The notes under the pieces: model-generated | The model's database searches: none | What the model saw: only the letters and a program-made list of their open reading frames with translations | Told to the model about the DNA's origin: nothing | Program-made: the position numbers and the translations under genes | Shown here: in pieces, positions 36,274-47,612 of the stretch | How positions within the stretch are numbered: the stretch's first letter is position 1 | Layout of the letters: every line of letters begins with the position of its first letter | Origin: Comamonadaceae bacterium OH2545_COT-014 | GTDB taxonomy: Bacteria; Pseudomonadota; Gammaproteobacteria; Burkholderiales; Burkholderiaceae_C | Assembly (NCBI GenBank): GCA_003859965.1 | Contig: RQYR01000018.1 | Location: 1 to 64,000 of the forward strand | Reading direction: 5' to 3' | DNA: 64,000 nt

Positions 36274-37809
36274 ATGACCCGCATGAAACGACACGCGGCG
36301 CGCCATGACCCTGACTTTTACCGCCAGTTGCGCGCGGAGCTGTCCGATGGCTGGCGCTGGGTGGATCGCGCCGTTGTGCTGGCCTATGGCGCCCTGGCGG
36401 GCGTGGTGGTGGTGGTGTTCACGCTGCTCAGCCACATGGCGTTCGATTTTTTTGGCGGGCTGTACGGTCAGGCGCCGCTGCTGGCGCTGCTGTGGACGCC
36501 GCTGGTGACGGCGGGCATTGTCTGGCTCACGCGGCGTTTTGTGCCGGCGGCGGGCGGCTCGGGCATTCCGCAGGTGGTGGCGGCGCTGGAGCCGGGGCTG
36601 GACGCGGCGGGGCGGCACTGGTTCGTCTCGCTCAAGCTCTCGGCGGCGAAGGTGCTGCTGGGCTCGGCCGGGCTGCTGGGCGGGCTGTCGGTGGGGCGCG
36701 AAGGGCCGTCGGTGCAGGTGGCGGCGGGGGTCATGCTGCATTGCCAGCGCTGGTTTCGTCACCGCCAGAGCATGGTCAGCCCGCATGCGCTGCTGGTGGC
36801 TGGCGGCGCAGCCGGGATTGCGGCGGCGTTCAACGCGCCGCTGGCGGGGGTGGTGTTCGCCATTGAAGAGCTGTCGCGCCGCATGGAGTCGCGCTACAGC
36901 GGGGTAATTTTGGCGTCCATCGTGCTGGCCGGTCTGATCGGCGTGTCGGCATTTGGCAATACGGCTTATTTCGGCACCGTGCAGGTGCCGCCGCTGGGCT
37001 GGTCCACGCTGCTGCCGGGCGTGGCGGTGGCGGTGCTGGCCGGGCTGGCGGGCGGGGTGTTTTCTCGGCTGATGATTGCCTCGCTCACGGGCAGTTCGGG
37101 CGACCGCTTCACCGCCTGGCGGCGGCGCTATCCGATCCGGTTTGCCGCAGGCATCGGGCTGGCCATTGCCGTCATCGGGCTGGCAACGGGGGGCCAAACC
37201 TTCGGCAGCGGCACGGAGGCTGCGCGCGAGCTGCTGCACGGCCAGGTGCATGACGCCGCCAGCGTGTATGGCTTGCTCAAGTTCGTGACCACCTGGCTGA
37301 CCGCCTGGAGCGGCGTGCCGGGCGGCATCTTCGCGCCCTCGCTATCGGTGGGGGCGGGCATTGGCTACAACGTTTCGTCACTGGCTGGCGGTGAGGTGAA
37401 CACGGCGCTGATTGCCATGGGCATGGCGGGCTTTCTGGCCGCCGTCACGCAAACGCCGCTGACCTCTTTCATCATCGTCATGGAGATGATTGACGGGCGG
37501 CCCATGGTGCTGTCGCTGATGGCGGTGGCCATGACCTCGGCGGCCATCTCGCGCATGATCAGCCGCCCGCTTTACGCCACGCTGGCGGCCTTCATGCTGG
37601 CGCAGTTGCGCGCCCGCCAGGCCAGCGCGGCGGCCCGGCCTGAAGCGGAAAGCGAGCCGTCCGGCGGGCCGGCTGCACCGGCCGCACCAGCCTTTGCGGA
37701 GGGCGCTCGCCCCGTTGATTCCGCTAGCCCCGCGAGCCCGGCGTCTGCCGCGCCGGCACCGGCTGCGCCCAGCCCAGCAGCAGCCACAGCGCCGCCAGCG
37801 CCGCCGTGA
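36274..37809 (+). CDS. ClC-family chloride channel/antiporter
   Basis: A membrane chloride or fluoride transporter of the ClC family. The 511-residue protein has the signature selectivity motifs in order: GGSGIPQVV (about residue 88), [12 protein letters not shown] with the gating Glu, [16 protein letters not shown], and [13 protein letters not shown]. About ten membrane helices are visible. The C-terminus is a Pro/Ala/Ser-rich tail without CBS domains. Start taken at 36274 ([12 protein letters not shown]); 36283 is possible. The tail overlaps the end of the convergent MFS gene by 86 bp. Confidence 0.88.
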   Translation: MTRMKRHAARHDPDFYRQLRAELSDGWRWVDRAVVLAYGALAGVVVVVFTLLSHMAFDFFGGLYGQAPLLALLWTPLVTAGIVWLTRRFVPAAGGSGIPQVVAALEPGLDAAGRHWFVSLKLSAAKVLLGSAGLLGGLSVGREGPSVQVAAGVMLHCQRWFRHRQSMVSPHALLVAGGAAGIAAAFNAPLAGVVFAIEELSRRMESRYSGVILASIVLAGLIGVSAFGNTAYFGTVQVPPLGWSTLLPGVAVAVLAGLAGGVFSRLMIASLTGSSGDRFTAWRRRYPIRFAAGIGLAIAVIGLATGGQTFGSGTEAARELLHGQVHDAASVYGLLKFVTTWLTAWSGVPGGIFAPSLSVGAGIGYNVSSLAGGEVNTALIAMGMAGFLAAVTQTPLTSFIIVMEMIDGRPMVLSLMAVAMTSAAISRMISRPLYATLAAFMLAQLRARQASAAARPEAESEPSGGPAAPAAPAFAEGARPVDSASPASPASAAPAPAAPSPAAATAPPAPP

Positions 37810-38950
37810 CGGCGAACACCGCCGTCACGCCCCCGTGCTTGAGCAGCAGCCCGCCCAGCGCGCCGCCCGCGAACAGGCCAAGCGATTGCAGGGCGTTGTA
37901 CTGGCCGAGGGCGGCCCCGCGCGAGGCGGGCGGCGCCAGGCGTGAAAGCAGGCTGGGCTGGATGATTTCCAGCGTGTTGAACGCCAGGAAAAACAGTGTC
38001 AGGCAAAGGCCCAAGGCCCACAAGCCAGGCAGGCGCGGCGCCAGCGCCAGCATCAGCAGTTGCACGGCCAGCAGCAAGGCGATGCCGCCACGCAGAATGC
38101 CGCGCAGGTAGCCGCGGCGGTCCAGCGCCATCATGCCGCCCGTGAGCACAAAGGCAGCCAGCACCGCCGGCACGTACAAATGCCAGTGCTGCGCCTTGGG
38201 CAAACCCGCCTGCACCAGCAGGCCCGGCACCACGACCCACATGGCCATTTGCACCGTGTGCAGCACGAAAACGCCCACATCCAGGCGCCAAAGTTGCGGG
38301 TGCAGCCACACATCGGCCCAGCGGCCGCGCGCCACGCTGGGCGGGCGTGGCGGCTCGGCCGGGGTGACCCAGGCCACCACGCCCATGCTGACCAGCGCCA
38401 GGACGGCGGTGAGCCAGAACAGGCCCGGCAGCCCGCCCAGCGCTGCTGTCAGCGGCGGCGCGATCATGAGAGACAAGGCAAACGTCAGCCCGATGCTGAT
38501 GCCCACCAGCATCATGGCCCTGGTGCGCACCTCGTCGCGCGTCAGGTCGGACAGCAGCGCCGTGACAGCCGCTGAAATGGCCCCCGCGCCCTGCAGGCCG
38601 CGGGCCAGCGCCAGCGTCTGCACGCTGTCTGCCAGCGCGGCGGCCACGCAGCCGGCCGCGAAGACCAGCAGCCCCATCAGGATGACCTTCTTGCGGCCCC
38701 AGCGGTCGGACGCCAGCCCCAGCGGCATTTGCAGCGCCGCCTGGGCCAAGCCGTAAGCGCCCATGGCCAGGCCGACCAGGGCCGGATCGTCGCCGCCGGG
38801 GTATTTGGCCGCCTCCAGCACAAACACGGGCAGCACCAGAAACAGCCCCAGCATGCGCAGGGCGAAGATGCCCGCCAGCGACAGGCTGGCACGGCGTTCG
38901 CCAGCGGTCATGGCGTGTCGGGGCGGGGGGGGAGAAGCGTGGGGTGTCAT
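37724..38950 (-). CDS. Major facilitator superfamily transporter
   Basis: The 408-residue protein has 12 predicted membrane helices and MFS motifs: RMLGLFLVLPVFVLEAA (helix 1), GLAQAALQMPLGLASDRWGRKKVILMGL (the DRWGRK motif A between helices 2 and 3), and ARGLQGAGAISAAV. Sequence around the first helices resembles YajR-type drug/H+ exporters, but there is no C-terminal YAM domain. The substrate is unknown. Start at 38950 is uncertain; 38911 (MTAGERRASL) is the alternative. It overlaps the ClC gene tail-to-tail. Confidence 0.85.
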   Translation of the reverse strand: MTPHASPPPPRHAMTAGERRASLSLAGIFALRMLGLFLVLPVFVLEAAKYPGGDDPALVGLAMGAYGLAQAALQMPLGLASDRWGRKKVILMGLLVFAAGCVAAALADSVQTLALARGLQGAGAISAAVTALLSDLTRDEVRTRAMMLVGISIGLTFALSLMIAPPLTAALGGLPGLFWLTAVLALVSMGVVAWVTPAEPPRPPSVARGRWADVWLHPQLWRLDVGVFVLHTVQMAMWVVVPGLLVQAGLPKAQHWHLYVPAVLAAFVLTGGMMALDRRGYLRGILRGGIALLLAVQLLMLALAPRLPGLWALGLCLTLFFLAFNTLEIIQPSLLSRLAPPASRGAALGQYNALQSLGLFAGGALGGLLLKHGGVTAVFAVTAALAALWLLLGWAQPVPARQTPGSRG

Positions 38951-39089
38951 GAGAAACTGCAAGCATCCGTGGCAGGCGCCATGCCTGCGGCGGTTATTGT
39001 CGATCATCACCCCTGGCTCCCGGCCCGGGATGGAGCCGCGCCGGTGGCGCTTGTCGCCTCCGGCCGTTTTTTTCCAGAAGGAATTTCAA

Positions 39090-39626
39090 ATGAGATCGTC
39101 GCTTATGCCCGCCCGCCCCTTGCTGACCACGGCCGCCGCGCTGGCATGCGCCAGCGCGTTGCTGGCCGCTTGCGCCCAGACCGCGCCGCCTGTGGTGGCC
39201 GCCCGGCCCGCGCCGCAGGGCGCGGCGGGGCTGCTGCCCGTGCCCCCGTCGCTGCCGGGGTACCGCCGCCATGTGATTGAACTACCCCCGCAGCCTGACG
39301 AAGCGGGCCGCCAGATTGAACTGGCGGGCGGCAAAACCACGGAAGTGGATTGCAATCGTCACGGGCTGGATGGCGGCTTTGAGCAGCGCAGCGCCCCCGG
39401 CACGGGCCAGGCGTACTGGGTGCTGCAAAGCAGCGGCCATGTGTTTGCCACCAAGATGGGCTGCCCGGCCAGCAGCCGTCGCACGGCTTTCGTGCGCGCC
39501 GGGACGCCAGTGCGGGCGCCGTACAGCAGCCGCCAGCCGCTGGTGATTTTTGCGCCCGAAGGCATGCAAGTACAGTGGCGCGAAGCCGGTCGCCAAGGCG
39601 ATTGGCAGCCGGCTGCGCTGCGCTGA
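39090..39626 (+). CDS. Ecotin-family serine protease inhibitor, predicted lipoprotein
   Basis: Ecotin inhibits trypsin-like serine proteases in the periplasm. The 178-residue protein has ecotin landmarks: GYRRHVIELPPQPDEAGRQI, TEVDCNRHGLDGGFE with the first Cys (88), YWVL, the reactive loop ATKMGCP with the second Cys (125), and PLVIFAPEGMQVQW. In E. coli ecotin the P1 residue lies three before that Cys and is Met; here it is Lys122. The N-terminus has a lipobox (LLAAC, Cys28), so it may be membrane-anchored, unlike classical soluble ecotin. The start has an AAGGA site. The upstream frame to 38763 is rejected. Confidence 0.85.
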   Translation: MRSSLMPARPLLTTAAALACASALLAACAQTAPPVVAARPAPQGAAGLLPVPPSLPGYRRHVIELPPQPDEAGRQIELAGGKTTEVDCNRHGLDGGFEQRSAPGTGQAYWVLQSSGHVFATKMGCPASSRRTAFVRAGTPVRAPYSSRQPLVIFAPEGMQVQWREAGRQGDWQPAALR

Positions 39627-39665
39627 CGGCTTGGCGCAGGGCGCGTGCCATGCCGCCACGGTTCA

Positions 39666-39724
39666 GGCTGTTTTAGGCCGTTTGGGCAAGCCCCTTCTGC
39701 CTAAGGTGCTATTGATTTTGAACT
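39666..39724 (-). repeat. Dispersed GATAGC-type element upstream of maeB
   Basis: On the minus strand: CAAAATCAATAGCACCTTAG, a region with GGGCTTGCCC, then ACGGCCTAAAACAG. It matches the order of the copies at 15640-15709 and 31406-31458 in the AATAGC core, central short inverted repeat and GGCC end. It lies in the 241-bp ecotin-maeB gap, where nothing else is seen. Confidence 0.55.
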
Positions 39725-39867
39725 GACCGGTCCGGGCGGCCCGGCAAGGGTGTGAGGCCATGCGCGGGCGCCAGGCGGCGTGCCTGTTCGCGGCCGGGCG
39801 GCGAACTTGCGGTAGGCTTGCGGCGGCTGTATCCCCCTTTCCCTTCCCTCCAAGGCATAGAGCACCC

Positions 39868-42180
<2,313 letters not shown>

Positions 42181-42203
42181 GCCAGGCCCAACCACACCAC
42201 CAC

Positions 42204-42227
42204 ACGGCGCCCAAGGGCGCCGTTTTT
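42204..42227 (+). terminator. Rho-independent terminator after maeB
   Basis: ACGGCGCC (42204-42211) pairs with GGCGCCGT (42216-42223) around a 4-nt loop, followed by a TTTTT run. It ends the maeB transcript 23 bp after the stop. Confidence 0.85.
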
Positions 42228-42380
42228 CATGATGCGGCCGGGCAGGCGTGGTGCTTCAAGCGCTCCCTCTAGGGATTTGCCCTTGGTCCAGGGCCGGCGG
42301 CGCGGCTTTGTCAGCTTGATGCAAGGCGTGGCCTCAAAAGTGTGCTGCCTTTCTACTGACTAGACGAGGAGACAAGCATC

Positions 42381-42644
42381 ATGGCAACACAAAGCGCGCA
42401 AGCGCACGGCTACTGGCGGGCCACGCTGGGGCTGCTGGCGAAGATCCTGGTGATCTGGTTCCTGGTGTCGTTCGGCGCCGGCATCCTGTTCGCCGACCTG
42501 CTCAACGGCATCAAGCTGGGCGGCTATCCGCTGGGCTTCTGGTTTGCGCACCAGGGCTCCATTTACGTGTTCATCGCGCTCATCTTCTTCTACGCCTGGA
42601 AGATGGGCGAGATCGACCGCCGTTTCGACGTGCACGAGGACTGA
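42381..42644 (+). CDS. Small subunit of a sodium:solute symporter pair (DUF4212)
   Basis: An 87-residue two-helix membrane protein (LLAKILVIWFLVSFGAGILFA, GSIYVFIALIFFYAWKMG) of the DUF4212 family, always found next to the large VC_2705-type symporter. It probably assists assembly or function of that transporter. The symporter starts 16 bp downstream. AGGAGAC lies before the ATG. The gap to maeB shows no other gene. Confidence 0.9.
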   Translation: MATQSAQAHGYWRATLGLLAKILVIWFLVSFGAGILFADLLNGIKLGGYPLGFWFAHQGSIYVFIALIFFYAWKMGEIDRRFDVHED

Positions 42645-42660
42645 ACGGGGAGACACCGCG

Positions 42661-44463
42661 ATGGATCTGCAAACCACCATCTACATCGTCGTGGGGCTGA
42701 GCTTTGCCCTGTACATCGGCATCGCCATCTGGGCGCGGGCGGGCTCCACCAGCGAGTTCTACGTGGCCGGCGGCGGCGTGCACCCCGTCACCAACGGCAT
42801 GGCCACGGCCGCCGACTGGATGAGCGCGGCCTCCTTCATCTCCATGGCCGGCCTGATTGCCAACATGGGCTATGGCGGCGGCCTGTTCCTGATGGGCTGG
42901 ACGGGCGGCTACGTGCTGCTGGCCATGCTGCTGGCGCCCTACCTGCGCAAGTTCGGCAAGTTCACCGTGCCGCAGTTCATTGGCGACCGCTTCTACAGCA
43001 AGAGCGCCAGCACTGTGGCCGTGGTCTGCCTGCTGGTGGCCTCGCTCACCTACATCATCGGCCAGATGACGGGCGTGGGCGTGGCGTTCTCGCGCTTTCT
43101 GGGCGTGTCCAGCGAAATGGGCATCTACATCGGCATGGCCATCGTGTTCGCCTATGCCGTGTTCGGCGGCATGAAGGGCATCACCTACACGCAGGTGGCG
43201 CAGTATGTGGTGCTGATCCTGGCGTACACGGTGCCGGCCATCTTCATCTCGCTGCAGCTGACGGGCAACCCCATTCCGCAGCTGGGCCTGGGCGGCGACT
43301 ACAAGGGCACCGACATGACGCTGCTGGCCAAGCTCGACCAGGTGGTCACCGACCTGGGCTTTGGCCAGTACACCACCTCGGTGCCGGGCAGCAAGCTCAA
43401 CATGTTCATGTACACGCTGTCGCTGATGATCGGCACCGCCGGCCTGCCGCACGTGATCATGCGCTTTTTCACCGTGCCCAAGGTCAAGGACGCGCGCTCC
43501 TCTGCCGGCTGGGCGCTGGTGTTCATCGCCATTCTCTACACCACGGCGCCTGCGGTGGCGGCCATGGCCAAGCTCAACCTGCACAGCACGGTAAACGCCG
43601 AAGTCAAGGGCGGCGGCGACATCTTCGCGCCCGAGGCCGCGCTGGTGTACGAGCAGCGCCCTGACTGGATGAAGCGCTGGGAAACCACCGGCCTGCTGAA
43701 GTTCGAGGACAAGAACGGCGACGGCCGCATCCAGTACTACAACGACAAGACCAAGAACGCCGACGTGCTGGCCAAGGCCGAGGCCGCCGGCTGGAAGGGC
43801 AACGAGCTGACGGTGAACCCCGACATCATGGTCATGGCCAACCCCGAGATCGCGCTGCTGCCCAACTGGGTGATTGCGCTGGTGGCCGCCGGCGGCCTGG
43901 CGGCGGCGCTGTCCACCGCGGCGGGTTTGCTGATGGCCATCTCGTCCGCCGTCTCGCATGACCTCATCAAGGGCGTGTTCAACCCCTCCATCAGCGAGAA
44001 GAACGAGCTGCTGGCGGGCAAGATCGCCATGGCCATCGCCATCGTGGTGGCCGGCTGGCTGGGGCTGAACCCGCCGGGCTTTGCCGCGGGCACCGTGGCG
44101 CTGGCCTTCGGCATCGCGGCCAGCTCGCTGTTCCCGGCCATCATGATGGGCATCTTCAGCAAGAAGATGAACCGCGAGGGCGCCATCGCCGGCATGCTGG
44201 CGGGCCTGTTCGTCACACTGTTCTACGTGTTCGCGCACAAGGGCCTGTTCTTCATCAAGGGCACGGGCTATGTGGACCTGATTGGCGGGCCCAACAGCTT
44301 CTTCGGCATCACGCCGGAAGCCTTTGGCGCCGTGGGCGCGGGGGTGAACTTCATCGTGGCCTTCATCGTGGACAAGCTCACCAAGGAGCCGCCTGCCCAC
44401 ATCCAGGACATGGTGGAATCGGTGCGCGTGCCGCGCGGCGCGGGCTCGGCCCACGCGCATTGA
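42661..44463 (+). CDS. Sodium:solute symporter, VC_2705/ActP-like large subunit
   Basis: A 600-residue sodium:solute symporter family permease related to the acetate permease ActP. It has about 13 membrane helices. Motifs include SEFYVAGGGVHPVTNGMATAADWMSAASFISMAG near the N-terminus, FTVPQFIGDRF, YTQVAQYVVLILAYTVPA, GTAGLPHVIMRFF and GGLAAALSTAAGLLMAISS. A hydrophilic insertion of about 75 residues (around 300-375, with KFEDKNGDGRIQYYNDK) contains an EF-hand-like Asp loop, typical of this subgroup. Likely substrates are short-chain monocarboxylates. It follows its small subunit; the exonuclease fusion two genes on is a common neighbour. Confidence 0.88.
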   Translation: MDLQTTIYIVVGLSFALYIGIAIWARAGSTSEFYVAGGGVHPVTNGMATAADWMSAASFISMAGLIANMGYGGGLFLMGWTGGYVLLAMLLAPYLRKFGKFTVPQFIGDRFYSKSASTVAVVCLLVASLTYIIGQMTGVGVAFSRFLGVSSEMGIYIGMAIVFAYAVFGGMKGITYTQVAQYVVLILAYTVPAIFISLQLTGNPIPQLGLGGDYKGTDMTLLAKLDQVVTDLGFGQYTTSVPGSKLNMFMYTLSLMIGTAGLPHVIMRFFTVPKVKDARSSAGWALVFIAILYTTAPAVAAMAKLNLHSTVNAEVKGGGDIFAPEAALVYEQRPDWMKRWETTGLLKFEDKNGDGRIQYYNDKTKNADVLAKAEAAGWKGNELTVNPDIMVMANPEIALLPNWVIALVAAGGLAAALSTAAGLLMAISSAVSHDLIKGVFNPSISEKNELLAGKIAMAIAIVVAGWLGLNPPGFAAGTVALAFGIAASSLFPAIMMGIFSKKMNREGAIAGMLAGLFVTLFYVFAHKGLFFIKGTGYVDLIGGPNSFFGITPEAFGAVGAGVNFIVAFIVDKLTKEPPAHIQDMVESVRVPRGAGSAHAH

Positions 44464-44469
44464 TGCGCA

Positions 44470-44500
44470 CCGCGCCCCGGCCGCCCCGGTCGGGGCGCGG
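44470..44500 (+). terminator. GC-rich hairpin after the symporter
   Basis: CCGCGCCCCG (44470-44479) and CGGGGCGCGG (44491-44500) form a perfect 10-bp stem, 7 bp after the symporter stop. There is no T-run, so termination efficiency is doubtful; it may stabilise the mRNA end. Confidence 0.45.
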
Positions 44501-44618
44501 CGCGAGATGGCGCGGGTGGCCGGTGAGCGTCACCGCCCCGTCCATCCAAGCCGCGCTCTGCGCCCGAGGCGCCGCCTTCCCCTGACGGCTCGCAGGGGAA
44601 AGCGCCGGCCCAGGGCAT

Positions 44619-44649
44619 GCGGCCAACCCATGATTTCCAGGGTGGCCGC
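44619..44649 (+). terminator. Second hairpin in the symporter downstream gap
   Basis: GCGGCCA (44619-44625) pairs with TGGCCGC (44643-44649), extended by CCC with GGG inside after a one-base bulge, and TTGCGCTTTT follows. It is the better terminator candidate in this 299-bp gap, which otherwise shows nothing coding. Confidence 0.4.
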
Positions 44650-44762
44650 TTGCGCTTTTCCATCCGCCTGAAACGGCCTGGTGGACAAGCGCAAGCCGCT
44701 ACACAACCCCGTTTCCCCTTCATCCACCGCGCCTGAAGGCGCTGCACCCCAAGTCAGTACCC

Positions 44763-45131
44763 ATGGTTTTCGACGTCAGCCTCGCACTCACCTGGCTTTT
44801 GTTTCTGGCGCTGTTTCCCATCGCCTTTTTCTGGCTGCGGCGCGCCTGGCGCATCCTGGCGCGGCGTGACTATTCGGAAGTGGCCCTCAAGGGCGGCGAG
44901 CCGCCGCCCGAGCCGCAGCGCTTTGCGCTGGCCGACGGTGTGCTCCACCTCGTGGCAGGCGGCCTGGCTGTCACCGTCATCCTCGGCGTGCTGCTGGCGC
45001 AGTGGCCGTATGACGTGTGGAGCGCCGTGGCTGGCAGCACGGTCTGGTGCAAGCTGATGGCCAGCTTTGCCTTGTCCCGCCATGCGCACGCCCGCGCGCG
45101 GCGGGTGGCAGGCCGCCCTTCGGAGACATGA
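44763..45131 (+). CDS. Small two-helix membrane protein, unknown function
   Basis: A 122-residue protein with two predicted membrane helices (about residues 8-26, LALTWLLFLALFPIAFFWL, and 62-82, LVAGGLAVTVILGVLLAQW), a short cytoplasmic loop rich in Pro and Glu, and a basic C-terminus. No family is recognised. It lies between the symporter and the kinase-like/exonuclease gene on the same strand and may belong to the same functional group; no ribosome site stands out. Confidence 0.6.
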   Translation: MVFDVSLALTWLLFLALFPIAFFWLRRAWRILARRDYSEVALKGGEPPPEPQRFALADGVLHLVAGGLAVTVILGVLLAQWPYDVWSAVAGSTVWCKLMASFALSRHAHARARRVAGRPSET

Positions 45132-45140
45132 GAACTTCTT

Positions 45141-45199
45141 GCTTTATTTTTGGCCTTCAGGCGCACCCAGCAATGTTTTTTTTGCTATCAAAAAAATAA
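45141..45199 (-). repeat. Well-preserved dispersed GATAGC element
   Basis: On the minus strand: GTTATTTTTTTGATAGC, an A-run, CATTGCTGGGTGCGCCTG, then AAGGCCAAAAATAAAG. This is one of the two clearest copies: T-run, GATAGC core, GC-rich centre, GAAGGCC, A/T-rich end. It occupies the 156-bp gap between the small membrane protein and the exonuclease fusion. Confidence 0.65.
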
Positions 45200-45287
45200 C
45201 TCGCAAATGATCCTGGCCTGGCGCCACGCACGCCCCTGACCTGCTCCACGAAAGCCCGTCCGTCGCCCCTGTTCCTCTTGCTCCACC

Positions 45288-47534
45288 ATGCTCGCCCCGC
45301 GCCGTCCCCGCTCCCCCGCCACGCGCGACCTGTGGCGGGCGGTGGCCGTGGGCGCCATGGCGCTGGCGGGGTGGATGGCCGGGCTGGCAGCGCTGGTTTA
45401 TTCCACCTGGTCCGCCGACGAGCAAGCCCGGGCGGCGGCCCTGCTGGCGCCGCGCGCGGCCTTGCTGGTTCTGGGCTGGCTGGCTGGCGCGGCCCTCATG
45501 GGCGCGGGGCTGCGCTGGCTGTGGCAGCGCCATGTGCTGCCCCCCGCGCGCCTGGCGGAAGATGCCCAGGCGCTGCTGGCCGCCCCTGACGCACCGCCGC
45601 TACCCTTGCCCAACGCCCCCGCGCTGCAGGCTCTGGCCACGGCCTTCAATACCCTGCGGGAGCAAGGCGCCGCCCACCGCGCCGACCTGCAAACGCAGAT
45701 TGACCAGGCCAGCGCCCGCGTCGCCAGCGAGCGCAACCGCCTGGCCGCGCTGCTGGCCCAGCTGGCGCAAGGCGTGGTGGTCTGCAATCTGGACGGCGAT
45801 GTCCTGCTCTACAACCCGCGCGCCCGGCTGCAACTGCGCGCCCTCTCGCACGCGCCCGTGCTGGCCGACGGGGCTGATGTGGTGGGCATTGGCCGCTCCA
45901 TCTACGGCGTGTTCGACCGCGCCCAGGTTCAGCACGCGCTGGCCCGCGTGCAGGCCCGCCCGCTGGGGCCGGGCGGCGCGCCCGCCACGGCCCAGTTCGT
46001 CACCGCCACCCACGGCGGCCGCCTGCTGCGCGTGCAACTGGCCCCGGTGCTGGGCAGCGGGCCCAGCGGCGCACCATCCGCCCCGGCAGAATCAGCCCTC
46101 GCCGCCGCCCCCTCCGCGCCTGCCTGCACCGGCTTCATGCTCATGCTGGATGACGTGACCCGCGCCTTTGACGCCGCCGCCGAGCGCGACCGCTGGCTGG
46201 CCGAGACCACGGGCCACAGCGGCGCTGCCGTCGCCGTGCTGACGCGCATGCTGGCCGAGCTGGCCCCGCCCGATGGCGGCGGCGCTGCCTGGCGCGCCGC
46301 GCGCGCCCAGTGCGAAGTCCTGCGCGCCCACACCGCCGCCCTGGCACGCCACGCTGCCGAAGGGCTGGCCACCCGCTGGCCGCTGGAAGACATGCTGGCC
46401 GCCGACCTGCTGGAAGCCGCCCGCCACCACCTCACACGCGCCCAGCCCGTGCGCCTGGCGGCCGAACCCGCGCCCGAGGGCCTGTGGCTGCGCGTGGACA
46501 GCTACCTCGTGCTCCAGGCCCTGGCCAGCCTGGCCGTGCGCCTGGCCGACGCGCTGCCGCTGCGCTTCATTGGCCTGCGCCTGACCGCCGCCGACGACGG
46601 CAGCGCCCACGCCTGGCTGGACTTGTTCTGGGACGGCCTGCCCATGAGCACCCAGACCGTGATGACCTGGGAGCTGGAGCCCGTGGGCACGGGCACGGGC
46701 GCGCAATACGCCATGCTCACCCTGCGCGACGTGCTCGACCGCCACCGCGCCACCCTGGCCTTTGGCCGCGACCGGCGCCGGCACGAAGCCTTCTTGCGCT
46801 TCGTGCTGCCGCTGGCCAGCCCGGCCGAAGCGCCCGCCGCCGGCCCGCCCGCTCCGGCGCCAACCGGCGGGCGGCCCGAGTTCTACGACTTCGACCTGTT
46901 CCAGACCCGCCCGCACCAAGGCACGCTGGACGAGCAGCCGCTGGCCGCGCTGGCCTACACCGTGTTCGACACCGAAACCACGGGCCTCAACCCCTCGGCG
47001 GGCGACCAGATCATCCAGATCGGCGCCACCCGCATCGTCAACGGCCGGCTGCTGCGGCAGGAATCGTGGGAGCAGCTCATCGACCCCGGCCGCCCCATCA
47101 GCGCCGACAACAGCGCCATCCACGGCATCAGCAACGACATGGTGCGCGGCCAGCCCCGCATTGCCGAAGTGCTGCCCGCCTTCCACGCCTTCGCCCAGGG
47201 CACGGTGCTGGTGGCGCACAACGCCGCCTTTGACATGAAGTTCCTGCAATTGCAGGAGCGCGCCACCGGCCTGGTGTTCGACCAGCCTGTGCTCGACACC
47301 TTGCTGCTGGCCACCGTGGCGCTGCCGCAGCAGCCCTCGCACCGGCTCGACGCGCTGGTGCAGCGCTTTGGCATCGACATGCAGGGTGCGCGCCACACCG
47401 CCCTGGCCGACGCCCTGGCCACGGCGCAAGTGCTGCTGCACCTCATTCCGCTGCTGCGGGCCAAAGGCATCGAAACGCTGGGCCAGGCGCGCGCGGCGGC
47501 GCGGCAGAGCTACTTGGCGCGGCTGCGGTACTGA
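45288..47534 (+). CDS. Membrane sensor-kinase-like protein fused to a DnaQ-type 3'-5' exonuclease
   Basis: The 748-residue protein has two N-terminal membrane helices (about residues 15-40 and 55-75), a HAMP-like linker and coiled coil, and a PAS-like sensor region (LAQLAQGVVVCNLDGDVLLYN). A histidine-kinase-like stretch follows in which no convincing phospho-acceptor H-box or ATP-binding G-boxes remain. A complete DEDDh exonuclease forms the C-terminus: FDTETTGLNP (Asp561, Glu563), HNAAFDMKFL (Asp649) and HTALADALATA (His703, Asp708). The exonuclease part resembles the PolC/DNA polymerase III epsilon group. Such genes recur beside DUF4212/VC_2705 symporters. A role as a degenerate sensor controlling nuclease activity is inference. 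Confidence 0.8.
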   Translation: MLAPRRPRSPATRDLWRAVAVGAMALAGWMAGLAALVYSTWSADEQARAAALLAPRAALLVLGWLAGAALMGAGLRWLWQRHVLPPARLAEDAQALLAAPDAPPLPLPNAPALQALATAFNTLREQGAAHRADLQTQIDQASARVASERNRLAALLAQLAQGVVVCNLDGDVLLYNPRARLQLRALSHAPVLADGADVVGIGRSIYGVFDRAQVQHALARVQARPLGPGGAPATAQFVTATHGGRLLRVQLAPVLGSGPSGAPSAPAESALAAAPSAPACTGFMLMLDDVTRAFDAAAERDRWLAETTGHSGAAVAVLTRMLAELAPPDGGGAAWRAARAQCEVLRAHTAALARHAAEGLATRWPLEDMLAADLLEAARHHLTRAQPVRLAAEPAPEGLWLRVDSYLVLQALASLAVRLADALPLRFIGLRLTAADDGSAHAWLDLFWDGLPMSTQTVMTWELEPVGTGTGAQYAMLTLRDVLDRHRATLAFGRDRRRHEAFLRFVLPLASPAEAPAAGPPAPAPTGGRPEFYDFDLFQTRPHQGTLDEQPLAALAYTVFDTETTGLNPSAGDQIIQIGATRIVNGRLLRQESWEQLIDPGRPISADNSAIHGISNDMVRGQPRIAEVLPAFHAFAQGTVLVAHNAAFDMKFLQLQERATGLVFDQPVLDTLLLATVALPQQPSHRLDALVQRFGIDMQGARHTALADALATAQVLLHLIPLLRAKGIETLGQARAAARQSYLARLRY

Positions 47535-47612
47535 ATCTGAAAGCGGCTTGGCCCGCGCCCGTCAGCCCCGCGCCCGGCGTGCCACTGGCAGGCGCGAAGG
47601 TCATGCTGTGGC

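Noticed and set aside
42580-44460. 626-codon open frame on the minus strand
   Set aside because: It is the exact complement of the symporter gene and its translation is a His/Gln/Arg-rich shadow typical of GC-rich codon bias.
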